Source: Brevinema andersonii
GTDB lineage: Bacteria > Spirochaetota > DYKD01
Assembly: GCA_020722765.1 (NCBI GenBank)
Contig: DYKD01000012.1
Location: forward strand, 1 to 55,915
Length of the DNA stretch: 55,915 bases
Reading direction: 5' to 3'
Part shown: piece after piece, positions 1 through 8,919 of the stretch
Position numbering within the stretch: the stretch's first letter is position 1
How the letters are laid out: each line of letters starts with the position of its first letter
Notes under the pieces: model-generated
The model's database searches: none
Seen by the model: the letters and a program-made list of their open reading frames with translations, nothing else
What the model was told of the DNA's origin: nothing
Translations under genes and position numbers: made by a program

Positions 1-51
1 CATTACATGGTAGGAAGCATCTGGGATAGTAAATCGAGGATGACGAGGCAT
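1..51 (-). mobile_element. REP-associated tyrosine transposase (RAYT, IS200-like), N-terminal 17 codons only
   Basis: The reverse strand from 51 encodes MPRHPRFTIPDASYHVM and then leaves the window. The pattern MPRxxR...P..SYHV is the hallmark N-terminus of RAYT/Y1-type HUH transposases, which act on palindromic REP sequences as single-stranded DNA. An AGGAG Shine-Dalgarno lies five bases upstream of the ATG. The catalytic HUH and Tyr motifs lie outside the window, so I cannot say whether the gene is intact. REP-like palindromes elsewhere in the window (8865-8913, 39127-39173, 12884-12920) are plausible substrates; that link is an inference. Confidence 0.75.
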
Positions 52-419
52 AAAAACTCCTAATCCAGAATAGAATGAGAATGGGAAAGTCTTGCGACAT
101 TTGTTTTTTCTGGTTATAGCTATTAAACAAACTAAAGACGAAAAAAGTCCCAAATTTCAAAAAAAATTATAATTTTTTGAAAAAAAAGAAATAATCAAAT
201 GCACATATCAATGCAATCGATATCAACAATAAAAATCAGAACCGTCCCTGTATTTTTTTAATAATATTTATTTATTATTAATATTTATTTATAAAGAGGA
301 TGATCGTGGACACTACTTCTTTGGAAAAGCATAAAAAATCATTTGAATTCAAGCTATTTTATATTTAATGGAATGATGGAAAACTTGAAATGTTCTTTCA
401 TTCTAAGTATTATTGCCCT
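52..419. other. AT-rich intergenic region between divergent genes
   Basis: About 370 bp separate the RAYT gene (reverse) from the CsgG-domain gene (forward). The stretch is very AT-rich, with poly-A and TTTATTTATTATTAAT-like runs near 255-295. I see no convincing gene and no consensus promoter. A 20-codon frame at 306-368 has a ribosome-binding site but no recognisable product. The region presumably carries the promoters of both flanking genes. Confidence 0.5.
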
Positions 420-1718
420 ATGAAAAAAATAATATTAATCCACTTCTTTGTATTTCTCATACTAACGTCCAACATCTTAGGTCAAGAAAAAATGAAAATG
501 GCTATCCTCTCCATGGAAGCCATAAGCGTACAGGAAGATGTGGCACGAACAGTATCAGACCTTCTTTATACGGAACTCCTCAATACAGGTCATTTTATAA
601 TTATTGAAAGAAACAAGATCTCTTCCCTACTAGAAGAACAAGGATTTCAACAGTCCGGCTGCACAGAGACAGAGTGCGCAGTCGAGGTTGGAAAAATACT
701 GGCAGTGAACAGGGTTCTTGTCGGCAGTGTCAGCAGACTGGGTCAAAGCTACATCATCAACGCTCGGATTGTAAATGTGGAAAGCGGAGTGCTTGACTTT
801 GCGGACAAATATGTGGTAAACTCTGAAAGCGAACTTGTCTTTGGCAGTGAACAATTTGCTAAAAGACTATCTGCAAGGATCCGTGGGGAAAAAATTGACG
901 ATAAAATTGAAAAAGAGAGGGAAAAGATACAAAAAAAACAACAGCTCGAACAGTTGAAATACGAGAAACAGCGGTCGCCTTCCAGCAAACCACGAAACAA
1001 GAATTTTTCAGAGAGGATGAAGAATCCTGAAGGGTTCTTTGATGTATGGGGAGCTTATAGGGAATCTTCAGATATCAAACTGAATTTTAACCAAACAATA
1101 CGCCAGATTTCGCAATCAGAACTTGGAATAACAGGTTTCTTACCAATCTATTTTACCAGTGCTACATGGGACAAAGTTGCAAACGGGACTCCCTACATAT
1201 TGGGTATCCGCCTTGGAATGTTCTTCTCAATTTTTGGTATGGGCGTTGAAATGTGCTATTGGCCCAGCAATATTGCAAAACAGGATACGACATTTTTGAT
1301 TGACAACCAATCCCCTATGGATTTCACTTTTACAACAGATGATTACCTGATAGTAAAAACAATTCCTGCTCTAATCAACATCTATTTTCTAAGATTGCCT
1401 CTGGGCTCCTGGGGTAATATATACGCAGCATTAGGATTGGGAATATCCATAAACACCTGGGAAATGCCCTATGTCAAGGGTTTTACTGAATCTTCGCTTG
1501 TATTCAAGACTCCTTCCTCATTTACTGATGAGGGATTGGCAGTATCACTCCCATTTGGGATGCGATTAAAACTAGGCAAGGATATTGGACTGTTCGTAGA
1601 AGGAAGGTATATGTATAATTCTTTCCAACCTTACAGGAACACAGAAGGTGCTGATGACGAAATTTCAATGACTTTTTTTGGAGTCAGTGCTGGGCTCGCT
1701 TATCTTTTTGACATGTGA
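420..1718 (+). CDS. Secreted CsgG-type domain fused to an outer-membrane beta-barrel
   Basis: I chose the ATG at 420 because it directly begins a signal peptide (MKKIILIHFFVFLILTSN, cleavage near ILGQ); an in-frame ATG at 390 adds ten polar residues before it. Residues ~25-150 match the periplasmic domain of CsgG/HfaB-like proteins: MKMAILSME, then LLNTGHFIIIERNKI, a CTETEC motif, and VLVGSVSRLGQSY...INARIVNVESG. A charged K/E/Q-rich linker (~160-205) follows. The C-terminal ~230 residues alternate like beta-strands and end in an aromatic strand (GVSAGLAYLFDM), as in small outer-membrane barrels. The protein probably sits in the outer membrane with its CsgG domain in the periplasm. Its partner is unknown. 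It converges on the NHL-vWA gene with a single base between the two stop codons. Confidence 0.7.
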   Translation: MKKIILIHFFVFLILTSNILGQEKMKMAILSMEAISVQEDVARTVSDLLYTELLNTGHFIIIERNKISSLLEEQGFQQSGCTETECAVEVGKILAVNRVLVGSVSRLGQSYIINARIVNVESGVLDFADKYVVNSESELVFGSEQFAKRLSARIRGEKIDDKIEKEREKIQKKQQLEQLKYEKQRSPSSKPRNKNFSERMKNPEGFFDVWGAYRESSDIKLNFNQTIRQISQSELGITGFLPIYFTSATWDKVANGTPYILGIRLGMFFSIFGMGVEMCYWPSNIAKQDTTFLIDNQSPMDFTFTTDDYLIVKTIPALINIYFLRLPLGSWGNIYAALGLGISINTWEMPYVKGFTESSLVFKTPSSFTDEGLAVSLPFGMRLKLGKDIGLFVEGRYMYNSFQPYRNTEGADDEISMTFFGVSAGLAYLFDM

Positions 1719-1719
1719 A

Positions 1720-3852
1720 TCAATGTTTAGGAGGAGTCTTTGCTCCGCCACCGTGAGCGTTACCTTCAGTAGCTTTTTTTTCTTTGGGACGTTGCACCTT
1801 CAGACCTGGTGGCAAAAAATAACCTGAGACATCACGTCCAGAAAGTTTCTGCACATCAACAAAAACCTCAACCTCACGCCATTTTCGCTGGTCAGTGCCA
1901 AAAGAAGACTTATACACCAGAATATATTGCTTCTGTATTTGGTCATCAATCAATGAATATATGTCACGCATTTTCCTGCTGTTCTCAAAATAATAAAAAT
2001 ACTCGCCATCAGTCTCCTTGGCAAGCTTTTCCAGAAGATTCCTGTTCTCTTCTGTAAATGCGATGATATGGATTGGAACCTGGTTGTTTTTCGCAAAATT
2101 CAGGACAACTTCAAATTCATAATCCTTGAATGCATATTCCTCAACAAACTTTCCTGCAGTGAAAAGGACTATGGCTTTCTTGTTCCTGGTCAGGACCATC
2201 TCTGAAACGGCCTGGTACAGTCCCCTGCCCAGATTACAATCTTCAGTGAACTTATTCTCTACAAGCTTGTCCAACATCCGCAACCTAGTGAGCGAGTTAA
2301 AGTCAAGGCCTGTCCAAACCTTATCATTGACATTAATCAGTTTGATTTGGTCGTTCTTTTCACGCCTGTTCAATATGAGATCAGCCGCATTCTGTATTTC
2401 CAGATTATATTTTTGCATGAATCTTGACTTGTCTGCAAGAAAAATCACAGTATTTTTTTCCCTAAAGGAATCATCCAAAGTAAAAACCTGGACTGGCACC
2501 TTGTCTTCCAAAATCTTGAAATTCTTGGTTGTCAGCCCTGTCATGTACCTGCCATTCCGGGCTTTGACTGTCACTAACTGTCCAACAACAGGATATCCAT
2601 CAAGGTGAGTCCTATTGACCGTAACATCAAGATCAGAATATTTGAATACTGAAGGCATGAATACATCAACAGAATTCCTGTCAAAATCAGCGACATAAAG
2701 GGCTTCATTGACAGGATTGAAAGCAATATCAATAGCATTCGCAAACCTGAACTCACCACCGTTCCATGAGGACTTCACCCACCAGAATTTATCCTTGAGA
2801 TCATAGAAATAAATACCATTAGGTCCGTCAGCTACCATGAGTGTATCTCCATTGACAGTGAGACCGCGCGGTTCCATCAAAGTGCCTTCACCGATGATAT
2901 CAATAAAGTTCCCATCTTCATCAAATTTCTGGATACGCCTATTGCCATAATCCGAAACATAGATATAACCGTTCTTATCAATTGTTATTCCTGATGGCCT
3001 GTATAGCTCACCTGGAAGATTTCCTTTTGATCCAAAGGACATGATGAAAGTCCCGTCAGAATCAAATTTTTGGATCCTGTTATTCCCATTATCAACAACA
3101 AGCAGGTGACCGTTCTTATCAACAACCATGCCTTCAGGTCCTGCAAAAGTCGCGTTCGTTATGCCAGCTCCACCAAATTCAATAAGTTTCTTAAAATGGG
3201 TGTCAAGTTTAAGGATTAGATCTTTTTCAAAATCAGAAACAAAATAGTAACCCGACTTTGCCTTAGCGATTCCGAACGGTTTCTTTAATCCGCCAAAACC
3301 GATTGAAAAATCTTCCTTCAAATCACCATTAACATCCATCTCCACGACATTTTTGGAAAGAAAACCAGTCACGAAAATATTATTGTCACCGTTCACTAAG
3401 AGAGACGCTGGTTTTAGAAATTTGCCTTTTTGCAGCTTATGTCCATAATAAGAATCAAAATGAGAGTATCCATCTATAATATTGAATTTCCGTTTTACCC
3501 CTTTCGTGGCAAGAAGCTCGTTCAATTTCATTCTCAAAACATTATCATCGTATCCCATGTCACAGGCAGTCTGCCATTCATCAACAGTATTATCAATAAA
3601 CCCAGCCTGAAAATACGCACGACCAAGCCAAATTCTTGCAGGATGAAAGGTCGACTTATTTTCCAAGGCCCTTTGAAACTGATCAATGGCGAGCTGGTAT
3701 TTCCCTTCTTGAAAATAACCAAAACCAGTCATGAAGAGCTTCCTAGCCCTATAGAGAGAAAAATCGACCTCATTCCTATCTGCCGCAAAAGAAGCCGAGG
3801 TGGCAGAAACCAAAAGCAGAAGCAATATTTTACGAAAAAGGTTTCCTTTCAT
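1720..3852 (-). CDS. Secreted TPR - NHL beta-propeller - vWA-like protein
   Basis: 710 aa with a signal peptide (KILLLLLVSATSASFA). A TPR pair at ~35-100 (YFQEGKYQLAIDQFQRAL, then WLGRAYFQAG) is followed by NHL repeats at ~130-390: GPEGMVVDKNGHLLVVDNGN, NRIQKFD, RPSGITIDKNGYIYVSDYGN. Such repeats form a six-bladed propeller used for protein binding. Residues ~450-690 resemble a von Willebrand A domain, but the metal site is degenerate: LADKSRF replaces DxSxS and FTAGKF replaces the usual TDG. Metal-dependent binding is therefore doubtful. The gene follows the SurA_N lipoprotein gene by 21 bp, so the two are probably co-transcribed. I infer an extracytoplasmic scaffold; the ligand is unknown. 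Confidence 0.7.
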   Translation of the reverse strand: MKGNLFRKILLLLLVSATSASFAADRNEVDFSLYRARKLFMTGFGYFQEGKYQLAIDQFQRALENKSTFHPARIWLGRAYFQAGFIDNTVDEWQTACDMGYDDNVLRMKLNELLATKGVKRKFNIIDGYSHFDSYYGHKLQKGKFLKPASLLVNGDNNIFVTGFLSKNVVEMDVNGDLKEDFSIGFGGLKKPFGIAKAKSGYYFVSDFEKDLILKLDTHFKKLIEFGGAGITNATFAGPEGMVVDKNGHLLVVDNGNNRIQKFDSDGTFIMSFGSKGNLPGELYRPSGITIDKNGYIYVSDYGNRRIQKFDEDGNFIDIIGEGTLMEPRGLTVNGDTLMVADGPNGIYFYDLKDKFWWVKSSWNGGEFRFANAIDIAFNPVNEALYVADFDRNSVDVFMPSVFKYSDLDVTVNRTHLDGYPVVGQLVTVKARNGRYMTGLTTKNFKILEDKVPVQVFTLDDSFREKNTVIFLADKSRFMQKYNLEIQNAADLILNRREKNDQIKLINVNDKVWTGLDFNSLTRLRMLDKLVENKFTEDCNLGRGLYQAVSEMVLTRNKKAIVLFTAGKFVEEYAFKDYEFEVVLNFAKNNQVPIHIIAFTEENRNLLEKLAKETDGEYFYYFENSRKMRDIYSLIDDQIQKQYILVYKSSFGTDQRKWREVEVFVDVQKLSGRDVSGYFLPPGLKVQRPKEKKATEGNAHGGGAKTPPKH

Positions 3853-3873
3853 TCACCTATCTGTTTTAAAAAA

Positions 3874-4470
3874 CTATTTCTTTTCTTGTGCTTCAGGAGC
3901 AGGAATAGAAATCGCCGAACCTATAGGAGTTATGGCAGAATCGTTCTGGATGACCTTTGCTTTTGAATAAAGCCTGTCTATCGTCTCAGCTGTCCGTTCC
4001 TGGAACTTCTGGAGCTTGAGCTGATATTCGATCCTCTGCTGTGCCATTTCAGGATCCATTCCTGCAAACATCTGCTTGTTCTTGTTGTAGTACCCTTCCA
4101 CTTCCAGGGAAGAGACGTTGATGTCCATAGCAAATTTCTCTTCCAAATACCGCTGGATGATGAACTGTTGGAAAAGATCCTGCACTTCCTTTGACTTCTC
4201 ATATTTCTCTTTCTTGAGTTCCTTATAGATGAGGTGCTCACCGATCATGTTCTTAAGAAGTTCACGTTTCACCATGCGTTCCTCTTCAACAGTGAGAGGT
4301 TTAAGCTGGGGTTGCTGCATTCGCATCTGCATATACATTTCATACCGCTTGTTGAATTCGTCAAGGGAAATCCGGTCTCCATCAACCTTAGCGACCCAAT
4401 TCTTGTTTCCACACTGCAAAAAGAGGAAAGCAACGACCAAAAGCAACACTGAGAAAATCGACTTTTTCAT
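3874..4470 (-). CDS. Lipoprotein with SurA N-terminal-like chaperone domain
   Basis: 198 aa. The N-terminus MKKSIFSVLLLVVAFLFLQC ends in a relaxed lipobox with the acylated Cys at residue 20. The motif WVAKVDGDRISLDEFNKRY is the typical opening of SurA/PpiC-type proteins (VA.V.G..I....F..), and the rest is helix-rich and Gln/Glu/Lys-rich. No PpiC peptidyl-prolyl isomerase domain follows; the protein is too short. It is therefore a chaperone-like fragment of that architecture rather than an isomerase. It is the upstream gene of a two-gene unit with the NHL-vWA protein and may help fold or anchor it (inference). Confidence 0.65.
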   Translation of the reverse strand: MKKSIFSVLLLVVAFLFLQCGNKNWVAKVDGDRISLDEFNKRYEMYMQMRMQQPQLKPLTVEEERMVKRELLKNMIGEHLIYKELKKEKYEKSKEVQDLFQQFIIQRYLEEKFAMDINVSSLEVEGYYNKNKQMFAGMDPEMAQQRIEYQLKLQKFQERTAETIDRLYSKAKVIQNDSAITPIGSAISIPAPEAQEKK

Positions 4471-4595
4471 AGATAAACATCTCCTTTACTATTTTTTTAA
4501 GAGTGTCAATTTAACCATTCCAACAGGTTTTTTCAAGAAAACAGCATTTTTTAAAATTCCAATTCGCAACTTCATGAGGATTTCATGCTTCAATA

Positions 4596-5018
4596 TTAGC
4601 CATAAATCCGACTGATCTCCTCATATAGAAAATCCCTAAGAACGATTTCCTGGGGGGAAACAACACCATCCGCTTCAATAGCTTCATGGATAAGTCCCTT
4701 CAATTCCTCTTCAGACAAATGGCTCTTCAGATTTTCAAGATGTTTCCTGCAAGCAATCTTCAAATCAGTGGGAAGCTGGAACTGAGGCGCAGTTCTGGAT
4801 TCCCCATACAAGGCATTCACCCTTATCATTGTCTCAGGGACGTGAAACTTAAGATAAATGGCAATACTTTGCGAATCCGAGTTGTCATGAGCATGCGTCT
4901 TCACCTTCTCAAGCCGTTCAAAAATCTTTTGTCGTATGAAATTCACTTCTTTTGTATCAGCTTCATCCACCTGAACGATAGCAGTAATGAGAAAAAGAAT
5001 CGAGTCAATAACCTTCAT
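4596..5018 (-). CDS. Small TerB-like helical protein
   Basis: 140 aa, cytoplasmic, no signal peptide. The ATG at 5018 is preceded by GGGAGG at about 5023-5028; a TTG further upstream lacks such a site. Two similar acidic helical motifs, VDEADTKEVNFIRQ and IEADGVVSPQEIVLRDFL, resemble the duplicated helix-turn-helix repeat of TerB/TerB-like domains (A.G.is..E), which bind metal in tellurite-resistance systems but are common in other settings. The assignment rests on this pattern only. The gene lies between mfd and the SurA_N lipoprotein gene on the same strand, separated by gaps of over 120 bp on both sides. Confidence 0.4.
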   Translation of the reverse strand: MKVIDSILFLITAIVQVDEADTKEVNFIRQKIFERLEKVKTHAHDNSDSQSIAIYLKFHVPETMIRVNALYGESRTAPQFQLPTDLKIACRKHLENLKSHLSEEELKGLIHEAIEADGVVSPQEIVLRDFLYEEISRIYG

Positions 5019-5144
5019 AATCGCCTCCCTCAAGATAGTAAGCCCACATCAAACTGTTCCCTGATCAGACCATCACTTTCCTATCTCCAATCTACCTTAG
5101 AAAAGACAAAAAATCAAATTGCAAAAAGACAAAATCCACCCACC

Positions 5145-8100
5145 TCATCTGGGATTCACATAGTTGACCAGGTTGCTCAGGAAATAATGGATTTTTTTCA
5201 CAGGATTGTCTCCCGCACCTTTCTCTTTTTTCAACCAGATCGAATCAGGATACTGGGGCTGGATACGGGCTACACCAGGATTTGAAGCGATAAACTCCAA
5301 AAGGCCTTTTACAGTATTTTCATCAGGCACATTCAAATGGGAAAACTTGAGTACAATCTCATCCTGAGTCTCAGAAACCTGGGCAATACCCACCTTGCGT
5401 GCAAGAATTTTAGAGCGTTTGATCGTAAAAATCTGCCGGACCTCTTCTGGGATCCTGCCGAATCTATCTTCCAACTCACTCTCAATCAAGCCTAATTCTT
5501 CCAGTTCCTTGCACTTCATGATTTCCTTATAAAAATGAATCTTGCTCTTCAAAGTCGGGATATACTTGTCTGGGATATACCCTTCATAATTGATATTCAG
5601 GTTCGGTTCAGCATCTTCCAGCACACGTTCCCCTTTCAGTTCCCTCATTGTGCTCTCAAGAATCTTCAGATACATATCCAATCCTACTGACAGGATGTTA
5701 CCATGCTGCTGTGTACCGAAAATATTCCCTGCCCCACGTATTTCTAAATCTTTCATAGCGACCTTAATGCCTGAACCAAGTTCAGTAAATTCGTTTATTG
5801 TGGCAAGCCGCTTTTTTGAAATATCCGATAGATCTTTCTCGCGCGGATATAGGAGATAAGCAAACGCCCTCTGGTCACTCCTCCCAACACGGCCTTTCAG
5901 CTGATAAAGCTGTGCGAGTCCGAACTCATGGGCATCATTGATGAAAATCGTATTCACATTAGGAATATCAAGACCAGACTCCACAATCGTCGTTGAAACC
6001 AGGACATCGAATTTCTTTTCATAAAATTCCATCATGATCTCTTCAAGCACATCATCGTCAAGTTTTGAATGGGTCACTTCAAATTTCACCTTAGGCATGA
6101 GCGCCTTGAGATGCGCAGCAACCCTGTCTATTGTCCTTATTTCATTATGGATAAAAAACACCTGGCCATGCCTGTCCAATTCCCTTTGGATGCCTTCCAC
6201 AATTGTACCATCATTGAAAGGGACAATGAAAGTTGAGATGGGAAGCCTATCCTGCGGTGGTGTTTCTATGACACTGATATCCCTGATTCCTGCAAGAGAC
6301 ATGTTGAAAGTCCTCGGGATCGGCGTAGCGCTCATAGATAGCACATCAACATTTTTCTTGACACCTTTCAATTTTTCTTTGTGCTTAACACCGAATTTCT
6401 GTTCCTCATCAATGACAAGCAGACCCAGATCCTTGAACTGGCAATTATGGAGAATCTTGTGTGTTCCTATGACAATATCAACTTCGCCCTTATTCACTTT
6501 TGCTGCAACCAGGTCAAGATCAGACTTCTTCCTGAAACGGCTCATCACTTCTATGGTAACAGGAAATGCTTCGAATCTTTGTGTAAACGTCGTGTAATGC
6601 TGCTCTGCCAGTATTGTTGTTGGAACAAGGACAGCCACCTGTTTGCCATCCATCACAGCCCTGAATGCCGCACGCATTGCAACTTCGGTCTTTCCATAAC
6701 CTACATCTCCACAGAGAAGCCGGTCCATAGGAATAGGCTTCTCCATGTCTTGCAACACAGCTTCAATTGTGGCAGTCTGATCAGGAGTTTCCGTATATTT
6801 GAATGAGAGTTCAAACTGTTTCTCCCATTCCGTATGTTTCTTGAAAGCATAGCCCTGTATTTTCGCCCTCAGGGTATATAATTCCAACAATTCCTTTGCA
6901 TATTTCTGGATTGATTCCTTGATGCGACCCTTAACGGTGTCCCATGAATATGAACCAAGCTTGCTCAGTTCAGGAGCGTGCCCTTCCTGCCCTATGTATT
7001 TTTGGATAAGGTTGATCTGATCCAAAGGGACATAAAGTTTATCCGCATCCCTGTATTCAATAAGGACAAAATCACGGAGCTTCCCCTCCACTTCCATATT
7101 GATGATGGCCCTGAAAATCCCAATACCATAATTGACATGCACGACAAAATCATCAGGCTTCAGTTCTATGAAACTAAAAATATCTTGTGATGCATGGGAA
7201 CGCCTCGCAGAAGAAGTGCGGCGCTTGTTATAAATATCTACATCTGTTACAAAAAAGACTCCTGGTTTGCCAAGTATGAACCCTTCATCCAAAGGCGAAA
7301 GAGTGAAATGGACAGATGTAGATGCGGATGTTTTTTCAAATCCCTTGTCATTGATGATATCCTTAAGACGTGCCAGTGTCCCCTCATTGTTCGACGAGAC
7401 AGTCAGATCAAATCCCTTGTTATGATATTCAGAGAGCTGTTCACGCAATTTTTCAACATCACCGGAAAACTTGTGGTGTGCCACAGGCTGAAGATCAAGA
7501 TCCTGGTCTGATGATTTGAATGGTGCAAAATCAACTGATCTTCTGGAATGAAGATTATTACGGATTGATTCAAAAGGGGAAAACAGCAGATCGGGTGGGA
7601 CAGCATTGAACTGGTCCTTGTTTTTTTCATATAAAAAAAGATATTCCTTCTCCAACATTCCTGCCTTGTTGTGAAGTGACGAAAGGTCATCATAGATGAC
7701 AGAGATATCATGGTTTTTCAAATATGTGTTGAAGGATACCTGTCCCGGGTTGATGAACTCCCTGAAATTCTCAATCCCATCAAAAAAAAGAGATTCTTTG
7801 AGGCGTTCATCAGGGACATCACCAGACAAGCCTTTTTCAGGAAAGACGAATTCTCGTACTGGTAGGATGGACACCTTCTCCAGTTGCGTAAAGGAACGCT
7901 GATCATGAACAGCAAACTGTCGCATTGTTTCAATGGTATTATCAAAAAAATCAAACCGAACAGGATGGTCATAGAGCGGTGAATAAATATCAACCACTTC
8001 TCCCCTGACCGAGAAGCTGCCAACATCCTCAACAAACTCCTCACGTATATAGCCCATCCTGACAAGCCTTTTCTGCAGATCCGGGATATCAATGCCTTCC

Positions 8101-8417
8101 CCTTTTGAAAGGTCTAAGACTGCGTTCTTATATGTTTCTGGGGATAGGACCTTATCCATAAGCGCTCGGACAGTTGTAATGAGAATGACAGGAGAGTTGT
8201 CTGTCAGGAGTTCAAAAAGGGTGCGCATCCTTTTCTGTGCGATATCCTTAAAAACCGAAGCTTCCTCATACGGCATGATTTCCATGTCTGGGAAAGAAAG
8301 GACTTTGACATCATTATGGTTCTGCTTAAGAAAAAAACGAAGGTTTTCCTCGTATATTGACAATTTTGAAGAATCATTTGTAATGAACAATAATGAACCT
8401 TTCAGGCTATTATGCAA
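5145..8417 (-). CDS. mfd: Transcription-repair coupling factor Mfd
   Basis: Displaces RNA polymerase stalled at DNA lesions and recruits UvrA. From the first conventional start (TTG at 8417) it is 1090 aa. Visible domains are the UvrB-like N-terminal region, the RNA-polymerase-interaction domain (DDFVVHVNYGIGIF, LYVPLDQINLIQKYIG), the SF2 translocase with Walker A GDVGYGKTE (~residue 572) and Walker B DEEQ, helicase motif VI LKGRVGRSDQRAFAYLL, and the C-terminal TRCF domain. The true N-terminus is probably longer. The frame stays open upstream to about 8540 and encodes Mfd-like sequence (AFSVPGLPDSAKTLLLSALH), but contains no ATG, GTG or TTG. A rare start, for example ATC at 8528 with AAGG eight bases ahead, or a sequence error would explain this. 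Confidence 0.95.
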   Translation of the reverse strand: MHNSLKGSLLFITNDSSKLSIYEENLRFFLKQNHNDVKVLSFPDMEIMPYEEASVFKDIAQKRMRTLFELLTDNSPVILITTVRALMDKVLSPETYKNAVLDLSKGEGIDIPDLQKRLVRMGYIREEFVEDVGSFSVRGEVVDIYSPLYDHPVRFDFFDNTIETMRQFAVHDQRSFTQLEKVSILPVREFVFPEKGLSGDVPDERLKESLFFDGIENFREFINPGQVSFNTYLKNHDISVIYDDLSSLHNKAGMLEKEYLFLYEKNKDQFNAVPPDLLFSPFESIRNNLHSRRSVDFAPFKSSDQDLDLQPVAHHKFSGDVEKLREQLSEYHNKGFDLTVSSNNEGTLARLKDIINDKGFEKTSASTSVHFTLSPLDEGFILGKPGVFFVTDVDIYNKRRTSSARRSHASQDIFSFIELKPDDFVVHVNYGIGIFRAIINMEVEGKLRDFVLIEYRDADKLYVPLDQINLIQKYIGQEGHAPELSKLGSYSWDTVKGRIKESIQKYAKELLELYTLRAKIQGYAFKKHTEWEKQFELSFKYTETPDQTATIEAVLQDMEKPIPMDRLLCGDVGYGKTEVAMRAAFRAVMDGKQVAVLVPTTILAEQHYTTFTQRFEAFPVTIEVMSRFRKKSDLDLVAAKVNKGEVDIVIGTHKILHNCQFKDLGLLVIDEEQKFGVKHKEKLKGVKKNVDVLSMSATPIPRTFNMSLAGIRDISVIETPPQDRLPISTFIVPFNDGTIVEGIQRELDRHGQVFFIHNEIRTIDRVAAHLKALMPKVKFEVTHSKLDDDVLEEIMMEFYEKKFDVLVSTTIVESGLDIPNVNTIFINDAHEFGLAQLYQLKGRVGRSDQRAFAYLLYPREKDLSDISKKRLATINEFTELGSGIKVAMKDLEIRGAGNIFGTQQHGNILSVGLDMYLKILESTMRELKGERVLEDAEPNLNINYEGYIPDKYIPTLKSKIHFYKEIMKCKELEELGLIESELEDRFGRIPEEVRQIFTIKRSKILARKVGIAQVSETQDEIVLKFSHLNVPDENTVKGLLEFIASNPGVARIQPQYPDSIWLKKEKGAGDNPVKKIHYFLSNLVNYVNPR

Positions 8418-8550
8418 AGCACTTAAGAGAAGGGTTTTAGCGGAATCTGGGAGACCTGGAACTGAAAAAGCGAGGGAAACCGCAGTGTCAATATAATCTT
8501 GGACGTTTTTAAAGAGGGAAGTGGAGATAAAAGAAGCCTTTTAAAGGGCA

Positions 8551-8579
8551 AGGGTCAGACTCCTATGGAATCCGACCCT
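8551..8579. repeat. 29-bp imperfect palindrome, possible terminator or REP-like element
   Basis: AGGGTCAGACTCC pairs with the complementary arm ending TCCGACCCT, with two mismatches and a three-base loop. A second short palindrome, GCCTTTTAAAGGGC, adjoins it at 8536-8549. It sits 7 bp past the ferredoxin stop codon and before mfd. It has no U-run on the ferredoxin side, so a classical intrinsic terminator is unlikely. It could be a second family of REP-like repeat or simply an mRNA 3'-end stabiliser. Confidence 0.6.
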
Positions 8580-8586
8580 CATCCGA

Positions 8587-8763
8587 TTAATCTTTAGAGA
8601 TGCAGCTTACAGGGCAGGAATCAATCGCTTCCTGCACGCAATCATCTGTGCTACTAGAATTGATGACTTTAGCCTTGTCACCATCCATTTCAAAAGTACT
8701 CGGGCAGGTCGAGACGCACACGCCACAGCCGATGCACGATTCCTGATCGATCTTAATAGCCAT
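8587..8763 (-). CDS. Single-cluster [4Fe-4S] ferredoxin
   Basis: 58 aa; small cytoplasmic electron carrier. The ATG at 8763 has GGAGG a few bases upstream; longer in-frame extensions have no such site. C10-x2-C13-x2-C16 and C50-Pro match the four ligands of monocluster ferredoxins of the Thermotoga/Pyrococcus type. C20 and C42 occupy the place of the lost second cluster and in such proteins form a disulfide. The acidic surface is typical. The partner enzyme is not evident locally: flanking genes are mfd and the GH81 operon. It has its own promoter (8795-8823) and is bracketed by palindromes on both sides. Confidence 0.9.
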   Translation of the reverse strand: MAIKIDQESCIGCGVCVSTCPSTFEMDGDKAKVINSSSTDDCVQEAIDSCPVSCISKD

Positions 8764-8794
8764 TCGGGCCCCTCCTGAAAAAATTGATTTGTTT

Positions 8795-8823
8795 AATATA
8801 ATATATATATGAAGAATAGTCAA
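8795..8823 (-). promoter_or_regulatory. Sigma-70-type promoter of the ferredoxin gene
   Basis: Reading leftward: TTGACT (8818-8823), 17-bp spacer, TATATT (8795-8800), about 30 bp before the ferredoxin start codon. Found by eye. Confidence 0.6.
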
Positions 8824-8864
8824 ATAGAAAAAAAATGCCCAAGATGGTGGATGGCAAGAAAAAA

Positions 8865-8913
8865 GTGCCAGGTCTGTCAATTTTTTTTAATGTTAAAAAA
8901 ACAGACATAGCAC
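8865..8913. repeat. REP-like palindrome, copy 1
   Basis: GTGCCAGGTCTGT and ACAGACATAGCAC form inverted arms (11 of 13 positions pair) around a T/A-rich loop. The element lies seven bases beyond the GH81 stop codon and upstream of the ferredoxin promoter. The same arms recur at 39127-39173 and, eroded, at 12884-12920. Size, placement just after a gene and recurrence fit REP elements mobilised by RAYT transposases. Confidence 0.7.
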
Positions 8914-8919
8914 CCTGTT

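Noticed and set aside
306-368. 20-codon frame with GTG start and AGAGG site ahead of the CsgG-domain gene
   Set aside because: No resemblance to a known leader peptide or protein, and very AT-rich; insufficient to call a gene.
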